DNA of 64,000 nucleotides from Strongylocentrotus purpuratus (Eukaryota; Echinodermata; Echinoidea; Camarodonta; Strongylocentrotidae). The notes under the pieces were generated by a model. The model searched no databases. It had not been told where the DNA came from and saw only the letters and a program-made list of their open reading frames with translations. Positions 49,572 through 62,427 of this stretch are shown one piece after another. Numbering within the stretch: the stretch's first letter is position 1; every line of letters begins with the position of its first letter. The stretch is from assembly GCF_000002235.5 (NCBI RefSeq), contig NW_022145612.1, positions 20,909,647 to 20,973,646 on the forward strand. The letters are read 5' to 3'. A program made the translations under genes and the position numbers.

Positions 49572-52500
49572 AAAAACAAACAAAAAACACACACACACAT
49601 ACACACAAAACAGACTGACTGACCCTATAGGGGCATCAGAACATAAATCATTAGGATGTCGGAACAGAAATCCGTCACCCAGGCAACAACTTACGAGGCA
49701 AATTTCATTGTTTAATTTGTTATGGTGTGTAACTTTTAGTAAGGATGGAAGTTTAAACGGAACCAGCTGGAAGGCACACACAAAATATGAAGCTTTAAAC
49801 AAATGGTGACCTGTTTTTTTTCTCTTCTTTTTCATGAATGTTTACTTGTTAAATATTGTCCCGACGTGTGTCCTCGGCCAGATAATCCTGGATCCGCCAC
49901 TGAAGGAAGTTTATCAAGAGAGGAGAAAGTAGAAATTAAAAATATCTATCACCAACAATACACTTTAAGGAACCAAACAATGGAATACAGCCACGATAAT
50001 CCTACAGCTCTAGACAAATATGTACAGATTTCCGACCGAATACGTCTAGAATTAATCCTTATATGACTTGTCGCAGATTACTTTTCGATTACGGCGATAA
50101 TCAAGGTTAGATTATGAACTACCGATGTAATTCTTTTCTCTCTCCCTCTCTCGTTCAGGGGCGTCGATAAGGGGTGAACCCGCTCCCCTCGAAACTCAAA
50201 CTTCCAAAGAGAAAAAGTGAATAAATAAACCTTAAGTCATAATGATATCGGTAAATTCGAGAGAAAAAAAAAAACATGAACCAAACTACAGACGATAATC
50301 TCGATATATCATTTTTGCCGATGGAAGGGATGGATAAAAAGATTGTAGCCAAGGGATTGGAACTGTTTATGGAAGCGACCCCAAAGAAAAATGGGCTGGC
50401 TTCGCCCCTTATCATGTATAAAAGTTTGTTAACTGTTTAAAAGATCGACATCTAATAGTCATTGTAATTTTTTGTGTTTATGTTTATATGTTGAAACAAA
50501 GCAACATACTTTGATGTATGTCTATGAGGCAGCTGATCCTTTACATTTTAAAACATTTGAATAGAAAAATATCTTAGTAATCTTTGTAATTAAATTTACG
50601 TTTTAAAATATATAGATTACACATGAACAGCAATGTATAGCGTTTAAATATATTTGACGAATTGATAACAATAGCAATACAATCTACAGGTATTATCATG
50701 ATAATATTGAAAAAAGGGCCAACTCAAGGCAAAGTGACACACAATGAGTTTGTGCCAAAATAATACACTTGAACTAAAGTGTGTGTGATATGGGAGGAGG
50801 TGGTTATAAACTAGACGACGTAATGTTCATTAGAAAAATCGCTTTTAAACTAAACAAGACAAACATTATGAAGTTGGAAATGTGAATTCATGTACGGATA
50901 TTTAACCTAATTTCCAGTCAGACCTCAGAGGATATTCTGTCAATCACCAATGGCCATATACACATGGTATTCAGAATCATAATATCGAGGGGATGGGAGG
51001 GGTCAAGTGTGGTACATTGGAATGGTTCCCATATGTTAGGATAAGAAGGAGCTGGCAAACAGCCTACGTCAAACTTTCCTTGACATCACTTCTTTTCCGT
51101 CAATAACAGGACGCATGTTTTACAATCTCAGGTAATATATGAATGAGGCCAGTGACGTATTAACAAAAAATGATAAAGGGGTGCAACATCTTTTAGATTG
51201 GAGGGGTATGGGGCGTAACATTCTTCTGCGTAACCCCGCGTGATGTTGTAATAAAATCTGCACTCACGAGGGGAGGGGATACACAGGGTTCACCCTACAT
51301 GCTATATGGGCTGGAAACGCCACTGATCGATCTGACACATCTTATAAGACCGATGTTGTTTATATTTCGAAAATATATCAAATGATATCATAAATCCAAA
51401 CTAACTTTCTGATTTGTATGTTTAACTGTTCCAGACATCGCGTACCCTTTGGGATAAAAGGAAAGAAAAATCTAATCCTGTTATATGACCCAAGCAGACG
51501 AGGAAATTAAATGCCCTGCGTTCTACGTATAAAAAATAGAGTGAGGGGTGGGGAGTGAGTAACCGAGAAAGAGAGAGAGAGAGGGGGGGGGGGCTGGGAG
51601 AACGGGGAACAGGATAATATGAGTGGGGAGGGAGGGAGTGAAAGAGAGCAAGAGAGAGATTACTGACACGAAATATCAAAATCAAAATAGTCTGCCTTGA
51701 ACCATATCCAAAATGATAGATGTGCCAAATATTGTGATTTGTTGTATCTGCCTATAATTCATCAAGTAAACGCGATTATGTGACGTATGATGCTGTTGTA
51801 ATCTGACTGAAAACATTTATTAAGTACTTATTTGCAAACAGTTGTCGACAGAAGGAGTTTAGGGCGCAGAGTTTCAGAAATTACCCATTTCTCTAGTGCA
51901 GTCAAAATTTGAATTTAACGTTTTCATGAGGGTTTTATTTGTGACTCTACTTTGGCTGCTGTGCACGTTTAATCCAAAATGGGTATGTATATCAATTTCT
52001 TCGCTGCCATTTTGATTTAGAAGAATATTTCACTATACTTCATCTGAAAACATATCTCCGGCGTAGAAACTCATTAAAATAAGATTCTTCCCAAGATACG
52101 GTTATTGTTAACACATGCTCTAAGCATCGATGCCAACGGCATATTAATAAAAACATTTTTTCTTAGTTCAAAGGTGATAGCTACTTAATGTTAGATTTCC
52201 TGTTTTTTTCCTCATTCAAACGATTCATTTCCTAATGACCGAACAAGTTAAATTAATTGCCTTCCTGTGTATATCAGGACATTAAAGAAGTTCTTACATT
52301 CCTATATTGATTTGATCCAATGATGTGGTTTTGAATAGAATGGAGGTCGACTCCGCATTTTCACTTTGTGTCATGGGTCCTATTCAGAGAAAAGGGGAAA
52401 GAGGGACGCTGCTGATGAACTCTAAGTTTGAATCATACTTCAAAAATTGTCACCCAACACACTCAACGACGTATGTCAATGAAGGAAGGCTCGAGACTGG

Positions 52501-53312
52501 AAGGGAATTAATTGTGGTTAAGTTTTAGAAACTGATGAATCTTTGTCATGGCCATTGAGTAATTGTCTAAATTTAGAATGCCGGAAAATTATTTTTAGGA
52601 ATACAAGTTAAAAATATGCAGACGTCATTGATAGAAAAGTTGTATTTCCTTTTGTTTTAAAGCTTATCTGCCATAGTTTACAGGAGGGATTAAACTGCCC
52701 TGCAAGGTCACTGGACAGGTGGTTATCTCATCAACACAGCTCTCAGTTAACATAAGAAAAAGAGGATCATGGGGGACCAATGGTCACCGATTAGGCATTG
52801 TTTGTTATATAGAGGGCGCAAGTAGCTACAAGTAGTGCAGTGGGCCTTTAAGCCAAGCTACGTAGTCAGAACTTAGGAAGGAGGAGGGTGGGGGTGGCGA
52901 TCTATCTTTAATCAATCTCTGGCGTCCCCCCGTGTTCTCCTTTTAAACGTTTCTCTCTTAAAGTTATTTTGGGGGTGGTGGGTGCCCCGTCGTCCTTCAT
53001 TACGCCGCGCCAGTGATATGACGATATTCATCAAGAGTTCGTAAAGATGAATTGAATAAACGAAACATGTGACAACATTATCTTCTAGGCGTTTTAATAT
53101 TTATAGCTCTTTGCTAGTTTGCTACATTATGTACATTCTAATCATGAAGTTAAAAATAATTAAACTAAACATAATCACCTTAAAACATTCTGAATTTTCT
53201 TTTAATTCCATTTCTATTGCGGTTAAATGAATTACATATACATATCAATAAAGGATCAAAAATATGTAAAGGAATGTAGACCACTATTATTGAAAAGCAT
53301 GATAAGGGGAAG

Positions 53313-53365
<53 letters not shown>

Positions 53366-56300
53366 GTAAATGGTAACATGCAAGTATTACTCATAATTTA
53401 GAAATTAGGGTGAACGTCAAACAGCTGTCGTGTGTTCAGACTAGGACGGAATGAGTTAACACGTCATAATATAGCACCTATACAACACTAACGAGTGTCG
53501 ACAAACGAGTGTGACTAAAAATTGTCTCGTATGTGTTTTCTCACCACAAACCGGGTCCTTTGTGGACAAAGAGGAATCCTTCTGGTTTCACAAGGTCGAT
53601 ATAAGTAGAGGCTCGGAGAGGTTTCTAGAGGGATGCTGTGAAGTTTGTGAGCTCCACGAATCATCCGCAAAGTCAGGATTACTATTAGCTGAAAGGAACC
53701 CAGGAATCCAAACAAACTTCTGTATTGTTTAATTGATTTTAGTTTCATCGTCTGCAATCGTTATTTGAATCTACTGATCGGTGAGCATCAATATTGTGCT
53801 TTTATATTATCATAAAGTTTATATGTTACTTATTAAAAAATAGTTAATATTGTTTGGTAGTTTGACATTTCTTAATTGAATAATGACCCAACTTTGTGGC
53901 TGTGCATGTTCTGTTTACTATTTTAATTTGAAGCTTAATATTGCGATGAGTTCAAGTTGTTTAATCAAAGTCCAGAAGTATGCACGATGTGCACGTTTTA
54001 TCAGCAAATATCGAGCTTTGTTTTTGCCTTTGAAGGTCTGTTAATATTCATTATATATCAAAATAGTATTCAGCCAAAACTGTGGTTGACGTCTGAGTTT
54101 TGATCATTAAAAATTGCACGGTTGTATATTAACTATATCAAACTAACTTTCGACCCTATACGTAATTTTGGGTTGTATTTCCCCAGTTCGTTGCTAAGCA
54201 CCACTCCATACCTATTTATAAAGAATGGAATGGGTAACACACCTTTTTCCTATTCTTTAGGATCATATCTCTCGCACAAGTTTGAGATATTATATGTCGT
54301 TGCACCTTGCACACAGGGGGGTTTGGCAAGACATCACAAAGTAATTAGACTTGGCAAACTGTATACATGTTAAAACAAAAAATAGCATGCGTTCATTGGC
54401 AACATTATAGAGGCAGGTCTTTGTAGGAAATAATTTTGTATAGGAAAAACAAGCAGCGTGCATATAACTCAATTTATTTATATGTATGTAGGCCAATAAC
54501 TGTCAAGACTGGATTCATATTTCGGCCTATCTGAACTTTTCATCGTTGCCACGCGGATGTATTTCAGGAGAGGGTCGGGATACGGGGTGGATTTGAGGGG
54601 CATAGAATTGACTTTAGTTTCATGCAAAGATCAAATTGCAATGACTTCCTCTTTCAAACGGTCAACATGTACGTGATTATATGAATGGCAGTTAAAGATT
54701 ATTGCATTACTTATGTTTAATGATGACATACCTTGATACAACGATAGCAAATATTGTGCTAAAGCGATTGGTTTGATCAAGGGGGCGAGGGGGGGGGGGG
54801 GGGGGGGCTTGCGTGGTTTGTAGCTGTAGTAGGTAAATACCTCTTATATATCGCCCTGCATCATTAGGGTGTGTTTTAGGTTGTTTTGTTATTATTCATC
54901 GGGATAAAAAGAAACCGAATGTCGGCCATCGAGCTGCAGTCATAAAACAACCCCTTCAACAATAGGAATCACAAATTTAGCCCATATTACATGGACAATG
55001 GTTTGTTATCTTTCATCATTCAAAGTGGTCCTTGAAATCGAGCTGATTAATTTCATGGAGAAATGCAGTACATCATAAATATTTTGTTATATAATTAAAG
55101 TAGATCACATTATTTTGGGACAATGCAACTCAAAAAGTTCAAATGAGGAAGGTATGAATATCATGCATGAGCAAAATATCTCAACCCGTTTGCAAATATT
55201 CTTTCATGGTTAGATGGCGGTTGCTAACCGAAATATCAGAATCCTTCATTGAGGGATTTATATAAATCCCCACATGTTCAAAACACTACAGAAAAAGAAG
55301 AGACATGCGGAGTAGGAGATTGGTTAAAATATCCATTTAAAGCAAATCGATTTTAGGTCGCCTTTAAAGTCTCAAGATAGACTTATAATCTAGAGCTACC
55401 GTAAAGGATACGTTTAGGACGCGGGCATGAACTGATATGTTACACCAGGGAGATGTGAGTTTACACACGTATCATGTTTGGTTCTATAGGAAAGTGTAAT
55501 CATTCATTCCCCTGTGTTTTGTTGAAGGAACTATAGTTCAAACCGGATTTGCAAATAATGCATAAATTTAGAGGTTTGATTCGTAGAAAAAAATACATTG
55601 AAAGCCAAAAGAACGCGTTTGTTCGCAAAAATAGTTGAGTTGGCTTCATGCAGCGATTAGTGAACGAGAAGGAAGAGAGAGAGAGAGAAAGAGAGAGTGA
55701 GGGGGGGGGGGGGGAGGGGAGAGGGAGGTATGGAAGAAAAAGAGATAGGGGTAAAATAATGACCAAAGCATCGGAAGTGTGTGTTAAAATGATTTTTTTT
55801 TTTTTAATATAATTTTTTTCGAAAACGATATTGGCTACCTATTCAAACGCACAGCAATCATAGTGCTGTCAATAACAGGAATTCTAGTTTACACTATAAA
55901 AAGATGACGAGTGTACAGTATATTTAGTAGAGTTCTTGATTTCCTAATGTATAATTTGTTTTTATATGGAGCCAATTAATGCATCATGATTATAGGATCG
56001 CATTACTGTCAGCTAGTTTTCTTCTTTTTTTGCATTTTCATTTCATTTCGATGTTTCTATTTTCAGAAATCGATACGTCATTCCATTCCCGTCTAGGCCT
56101 GGGCCTATTTCATTAATCTTTATATTTCATTAATCTTTAATATTAAAAAAAAATATCGTAGACAAAGCAAAAAACAGTCTTATTTTTAGTTTCGTACTTT
56201 TCCTTCATGTTTAGTCGACATAATGGAGTATCACTTTGTTTAATTTTATTACTCATTTTGCCCTCGATGACGCGTGTGGATGCGGATGACATTTATTTAA

Positions 56301-57303
56301 TGCGTGACGTAAGCCAAAATCCGGCACTAATTTCAGTTGAAATTGATTACAGAGGCGGATGAATCAGAACGATGAAGGGATTTGAGGTGGGCTTATGCAT
56401 GTCAGGCTAACTCGATATGTTGATGAACCTTTCTTTGCAAGCTACCGATGAGCTTTTCTGACATCACTATGCATTTTGGGGGTGATGAAAACAAGTACGA
56501 GTATCAGATTTAGATTTAGATGTATAACAGTGAATAACATAAGAACATGGCAACATTAATTCTGATAAGAATGATGTTTTACATAAATTTCAGTAGGCAA
56601 TAGTTAAACATTAACAATTACAATATATGATTCACTTGTTATGACCTTTTATGATAATTGTTTTTTTTCTTCTCAATACGTATATAGTAGGGCATATCAA
56701 AAAGCTATGCTTGTATGTATATTACCCCTATATTGTGTATTTTGACTATTATGACTTGCAAAAACTTACTAAAACAGGGACTGTCCCTGCTAAAAGTAAT
56801 CGACGATTGGGTCATTAAAAGAAAACTATTGTATAAAGCATCAAAGTGAACAATTGAAATGTTGACACGAAATCAAAAGTGGGATAAGTTATTTTTATAG
56901 CTCACATAGAACGCTGATTTTTACTACTGTAAACAGAAAAGATTATATGCTAAATAGAGTGTTATCTAGAAAATAATTTCTCATAAACTGTATATATTAT
57001 ATATAAACATACGATGTGTATGCGTGCGTATATCAACGATTTGTAAGAAATTACGCCCAACCAAACAGTAGCTACTTTTGTCTGACTACTACTAAATATC
57101 TCTTTATGTTACAAAAATCAAAAGATACAAATATGAGCTCAACAGGTGAGGGAGAGAGAAGCACCAACCAATCTTGCTAAAACGAAGAGTCTCTATTCAT
57201 TTTGTTTACTCTCCAATTGATTTGATTTGATTTGATTTGATTTCTTCTGCATTCCATATAAATGTTTTTAAAAGTCGATATCATAATAAATACAAAATAT
57301 TAA

Positions 57304-57836
57304 AGGTACTATGTCCCATTTGCAGGCCAAAAAATGAAAAAGTTAAATTCCAACTGCATTTGAAAGATAATACTAATTTAGAACTTCCCTAAAAAAAGGT
57401 GGGGATTGAAAATGTCTTCAAGTGGGAAAATAACGACTATTAGTTGTCAAATCGACTTTAGGGCTATATAGAGCCCAAAAGTAATAGTCTTGATTTTCAG
57501 ACAATTGTACCAAATGGTCATACGTTTTATGCTGCGCAAAGATTCAGTCAGTTTAATCTTGGCCATCACAAGAAGTGGGTTATTGATGTAGACAAATGCT
57601 CATGTACCCTTTACAACTCTTTCCTATATGTTATTACCAAAGAAGAAAAAAAGCCAGTCAGTCACTCAATAGTGTCTGACAGTGAAGTCTAGCAAGTAAA
57701 GGGGTTTCCTTGCATAATTTGAATATGAGGACACTGCTAACGTTTAAATTTCACAGATAGGACATACATGACATATTCATAATTCCTGCAAAGATCTACA
57801 GAATTTGAGGTTGGCTGCAAAAGGGACATAGTACCT
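57304..57836. mobile_element. piggyBac-like MITE flanked by TTAA
   Basis: Ends AGGTACTATGTCCC and GGGACATAGTACCT are perfect inverses, each bounded by TTAA (57300-57303 and 57837-57840), the piggyBac target. The 533-bp inside has no long open frame. Confidence 0.7.
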
Positions 57837-59299
57837 TTAAAAGGTACATTGTGACAATGAATAATATATAAGCAAATAAACATAACAATTATTATAGAAA
57901 AAAAAGAAAATTTGAATTGTCAAAGCATCATATTTCATCATAATTTATACAACTATTGAGGAAGAAGGACTACCACTGTAAGCCCAAAACAAATATTATG
58001 CAATAGATGAACAAATGTATTAAGAAGAATTGACAACTAATTGAAAGCACATGTCAAATATAAGGATAATGATGATGATGTTGATGATGATAAAGTTGAG
58101 GATGACGATGACACTGATAAGAATATTTCACTGAAAGATATATAATATACAGGGATGAAAAACTATTATGAAAAACACTGCAAAGTTGACGCCGAAATTT
58201 TACCCAAAGAATGAATGACATGACTTTAATATTCCATAGCCTTATATGATTCTGCTTTCATAGTTTGACACCTTCATTAAAAAAAAAAAAAATCGGAGTC
58301 TTTTCTACAATCAGATGATAAAAGGCATGCCTGTTTAACTGTTATTACGGTCTTTCACTGTAAGATAAAAGCGGGAAATTCCTGGTTTATCCCATGATGC
58401 AAAGTAATGATCCTTTTACATTTTTTTCATCAAAAGGTATATAATGTAAATCTGCTGTTCTTGTGTCATGTTCAACTTCTGCCCATTCGTTTTTTACTTG
58501 TACACTACATCCATTATGTAAAAGGTAATACAGCAGGAAAAAATTGTGCTGGTGCGGATTAAATACTTTTCTTTTAATAATCTTCATAATCATCCAAGCT
58601 CAAAGAGCGATGCACACAAATCGAATACGCCATTTACACAGAAAGTAACAGGAAAGAAACAGTTCCCCAAAGGGCCTTTCATCGGCTAGTCAGAAGAGTA
58701 CTTGAAAACTTTCCTCACAACAACAATCTGAAAGTGAATGAATGTTTCAACCCTCTTGTGCCATGTGTACAGTATTCCGTCTGTGTTTATCGTGACTAGA
58801 CCGGTGTGAATCGGTGAATCATCGCGAAATTCATGTCCGCTATTTCTAAGATGTGTTAAATCTTTCAAAATGAGGGGCGTTTTGAACGCTCAAGAGTTCC
58901 TTAGTCATGTATTATCGAAACTTAGTCATATAAGATGTTGAGCTTAGTGGGTACTTTCATATCGGGATTTTATATCCTTTGTGTCAACAGGTCTGATATT
59001 CTTGGCTCGAGAAGGCTCTGTTACAGTTTCACTTATTACTGTTTGTGCTTCTTTTCATTTCCTTACAATCTATATATAACTTGTTAAAGTTCGGATTTGT
59101 TCAAAGATTGTTTTGGTAGTTAATCGAGACCTTAGATTATGATGAAACAGCTTATCATCATGACTCACATTATTGTACTTCAAAAATAGACCAGTATCTG
59201 CATTACTTCCACATAGTGTTCCTTACAAACGAACTATAAATTAGTGGAGTTTTATTTTTTCAATACCTCAATCATTTTTCTTTTCTGAACTGAACGTGG

Positions 59300-59560
59300 T
59301 ATAATTATCTTTACTTGACTCTCAATCCAAAGGTTAAGGGTTCGAATCCCTTCACTGCACTGAAGTCCTTTTGCAATAAATTAATCTATATTTACCACTC
59401 TCCACCCAGGTGTAAATGGGTATTTATCATTATTGCTGCGGTAGTCATATTTACAGGGTCCTCAGGAAGATCAGTAATGATGATGATGAGGCTTTCCCGG
59501 GTAAACAACATTATCATTGTAATAATTGTATCATATTTTTCTGTCATGCAGGCGTCGTCA
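59300..59560 (+). mobile_element. tRNA-derived SINE, diverged copy
   Basis: GGGTTCGAATCCC is a clear B box, followed by GAAGTCCTTTTGCA and CACCCAGGTGTAAATGGGTA, matching the body of the 16608 element. It lies just upstream of the second Kazal gene. Confidence 0.6.
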
Positions 59561-59685
59561 TAAACTGTCAATATATTAAGATATGATCATGATAATAAAG
59601 CACTGGGACTGGTTATAATGATCTGATTGCTTTTACCCCCCCCCCCCCCACCCACAGACCTTTGTTCTAGGAGGGTATTAGAGAG

Positions 59686-60714
59686 ATGAAGGGATCATCT
59701 TTGTACGTTTTCATCCTCCTGGCATGCATCATTCTCCATGGTAACGCCGATGATAGCTCGGAGGGACAGGGGACTGATGAGAGCTCGGAGGAACAAGTTC
59801 CAGGTAAGAATAGTAATATAGGATATTTATTCAGCGCGCATATCCACCATGCAAGGTGCTCAAGGCGCTCCGAATGTTACCCGGCTCTGCATCTAGGACG
59901 CCGATTTCGGTGCTCACAGCATTCAAGGAATTCCTTCCTACCGGTACCCATTTAACGCCTGGATGAAAAGTGGCAAATGTAGATTTAATTTCTTGCCCAA
60001 AGACATTAGTGCCGCGGCAGGACTCGAACCGCGGACCCTGTGATCCACAGTCCGACGACTTATCCACTAGACCACAACATGTGGGGGTACGCAATTGTAC
60101 AAAATAACAAAGGGCTTCTTTTACTCCGACACAAACTTCAAATGCATTGACTTTTGGGAGACTATTTTGAACACTTTTCAGGGGCGGATCTAGCTTTTTG
60201 CTCAGGGGGGGGTTGACCAATAATGACGATGCGGAGCATCGTCTACGAGCCGCGAAGCGGCGAGCCGATTTTTTTGGGGTGTTTATTTGAACCCGTAAGT
60301 GATGTTTTCCTGGCATCTATTAACACAATGGAGACCATAAAAAGCAGTGCATGATAACGTCTTTTTAAATCAAGTAACAGTTAAATACACAGTTATATCC
60401 AGAGTTATCATGTGTTTGGTTAAGTTACCAGATGAGTTAAATATCTTCTCACAATATTTGCACTTGAAAGGGTTTCTCTCCAGCGTGCTTTCTTTTTTCT
60501 TTCTTTTTTTCTTTTTTTTTTCTTCTTTTTTTTTTCCTTTTTTTTTTTTTTTTTTTTTTAATGTGGGGATTTTGGGGATGAGAAACGGCAACGCTGGCCT
60601 AGCTTGTCACTTCGGCGGTGGCCCGTGTCCTCAAAAAAGCTGATGGGGGGGGGGGGCAAGGGACTCTGTGACATTTGTTCGCCCAACCCCCCCCCCCCCC
60701 CTCCCCCAAAAAGA

Positions 60715-60748
<34 letters not shown>

Positions 60749-62427
60749 GTAATAATAATAATAATAATAATAAATGAAATAAACACATAGAAATAGAATA
60801 AAATAAAATTACAAGTTTAAAAAAAAAGATAAGATTTAAAAAAATGGTCCCCGGATTTTTTTTTGGGGGGGGGTTGCAACCCCCCCAACCCCCCCTCTAG
60901 ATCCGCTTCTGCTTTTCGGAAACGTCTTTCCGTTGTGTGGATATTATTATAATTATAGACCTATTTTTACAGCAACACACTAGATTATTTTTTTTTTGCT
61001 TGATTACTTGCGATTGGTATCTATACATCGCTTAATAATTCCAATAATTCCAAAGCATCTATCATACACTGAGACATAATGTTCGATGTGTTACCCTTAC
61101 AATGTTTCAATAACGGTAACAGGTATAGTATTATATTAACTATCATATTTTGGGGTTAATCTTGACTGAATTGTTGTGCTTATCAAATCATTTATTTAAA
61201 ACAGTTCGTGATGAGTATTAAGTAATCATTTTGCACATAAAACAAATAACAAGTATTTACCATTTTTCCTTTGCAGTGCAAGACAGGAATTGTCCAAGAT
61301 ATTGTCAACAGAACCCTTCTCGGAGTTTAACTGTATGTGGGAGCAATGATCAAACTTATAGATCGGCATGTTTCTTTCGGCAACACGCCTGCGCAGTAGG
61401 AGCTACTGGTTACTGGTACATAGCATATGTAGGAGCCTGTATGAGACGGCAGCCGGTAACACCGAAAAGTATGTACATGTAGTATCATAATTTGTTATCG
61501 GAAATATAAATTTGAACATTTACTAAGAGCTAGAGAGACAGATATAGATGACAGAAATAAAGATTCTATGAGACAATTCTCGGTGACAATTGCTCCATCA
61601 CTTATAACGCCAACCAAGTCCCTAACAAAAAGTATGGACCTAAAACTAAACCCTACCCTTGTGCTAATCCATAATCGAGCAGAAAAATTCAAAGAACAGA
61701 AAAACCCAAGTGCAGCCCTTGATCTGTATATCTGACAAATTAAACAAGGAGCAAAATTCGATAGCGTACGTTTGTTAAATAGATAATCATTATGGACAAC
61801 GATAATCTCCGATCCTGATTAGATTAATTTAAACCAAAATAATTGATGTGATGGATTTGTCTCCGTTTCAATATGAGCGTGATAAGCAAGTACAAAATAC
61901 ATATACATTCAATAATTGACATAAAACAATGTAATAAGATAAGATAGATGTAATAAGTATATAAGACAAAATAGAAATATTGTAGAATTGAAAATGATAT
62001 AATTGAACATTGTTGACCTAAAAGTATACATTGAAACGGATGGGCACGCTAAAGAAGTAATGATTGTATTAAAGGCAACTCTTAAGATGTATACGCGTTG
62101 ATAACATTTAATTACTTTATTTCAGGAGTCCCCACTACAAGGAGACGACCCATCACTGCCGGGGTTACTCAAGCTCCTATCACGACTAGGAAGACGACGA
62201 CGAGGAGAACGACTACGACAACGACCACCACGGCAGCTCCCGTGGTGACGACACCCATCCCATGTCCACCGACGTGTGAGCTGGTCCTGGAACCTGTCTG
62301 TACTACAGTGGGAACCTATCAAAACGAATGCACCTTTAACTGGGTACGATGTCAAGGTATCATATCACCGACTGAAAGCATTCTCTACAGGGGCTATTGT
62401 TTAGATACATCGACGGCGGGCCCATGA
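59686..62427 (+). CDS. Secreted two-Kazal-domain protein (3 exons, 203 residues)
   Basis: Exons 59686-59803, 61277-61468 and 62126-62427 join in phase 1 and sum to 612 nt, ending in TGA. Residues 1 to about 21 form a signal peptide (MKGSSLYVFILLACIILHG). A short acidic DDSSEG/DESSEEQ segment follows. Kazal 1 spans residues 45-94 with the classical CGSNDQTY. A Thr/Arg linker with a run of Thr leads to Kazal-like domain 2 at residues 150-195 (PVCTTVGTYQNEC), and the protein ends TAGP. It is a secreted serine-protease-inhibitor candidate; the reactive-site residue cannot be trusted by eye. It is clearly a paralogue of the upstream gene, sharing order, VCTTVGT core, phase-1 introns and the C-terminal TAGP. 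A CCCACAG acceptor at about 59658 allows a 5' UTR intron. AATAAA occurs at about 63072. Confidence 0.82.
59831..60090 (-). mobile_element. tRNA-derived SINE, reverse orientation
   Basis: Read on the minus strand it begins GTTGTGGTCTAGTGGATAAG, with B box GGTTCGAGTCC, then GCACTAATGTCTTTGGGC, like the 16608 element. It lies in intron 1 of the second Kazal gene. Because a SINE body follows, it is not called a tRNA gene. Confidence 0.7.
60179..60911. mobile_element. Inverted-terminal element with homopolymer interior
   Basis: CAGGGGCGGATCTAG and CTAGATCCGCTTCTG are imperfect inverses at the ends. The interior has G/C runs, a T-rich run and an AAT repeat (about 60715-60773). CAG termini suggest hAT, but no clean 8-bp duplication could be aligned. 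It lies in intron 1 of the second Kazal gene. Confidence 0.5.

Larger units (their letters stand above)
47363..59685. other. Intergenic, no gene seen
   Basis: About 12.3 kb between the two Kazal genes. Visible content: 3' UTR of the first Kazal gene (AATAAA at about 47867), a TA repeat at 48187-48233, mixed GA/CA at 48657-48818, an A-run plus AAC repeat at 49511-49575, a GA repeat at 53314-53362, G-runs, and the 57304 and 59300 elements. No spliceable set of exons with domain similarity was found. Confidence 0.55.

Noticed and set aside
51149-51325. Possible small element with CAGTGACGT and ACGCCACTG ends
   Set aside because: The inverse ends are under 10 bp and no target duplication was found; too weak to call.
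60001-60085. tRNA gene on the minus strand
   Set aside because: It has A and B boxes, but is followed by the same SINE body seen at 16608, so it is a SINE head.
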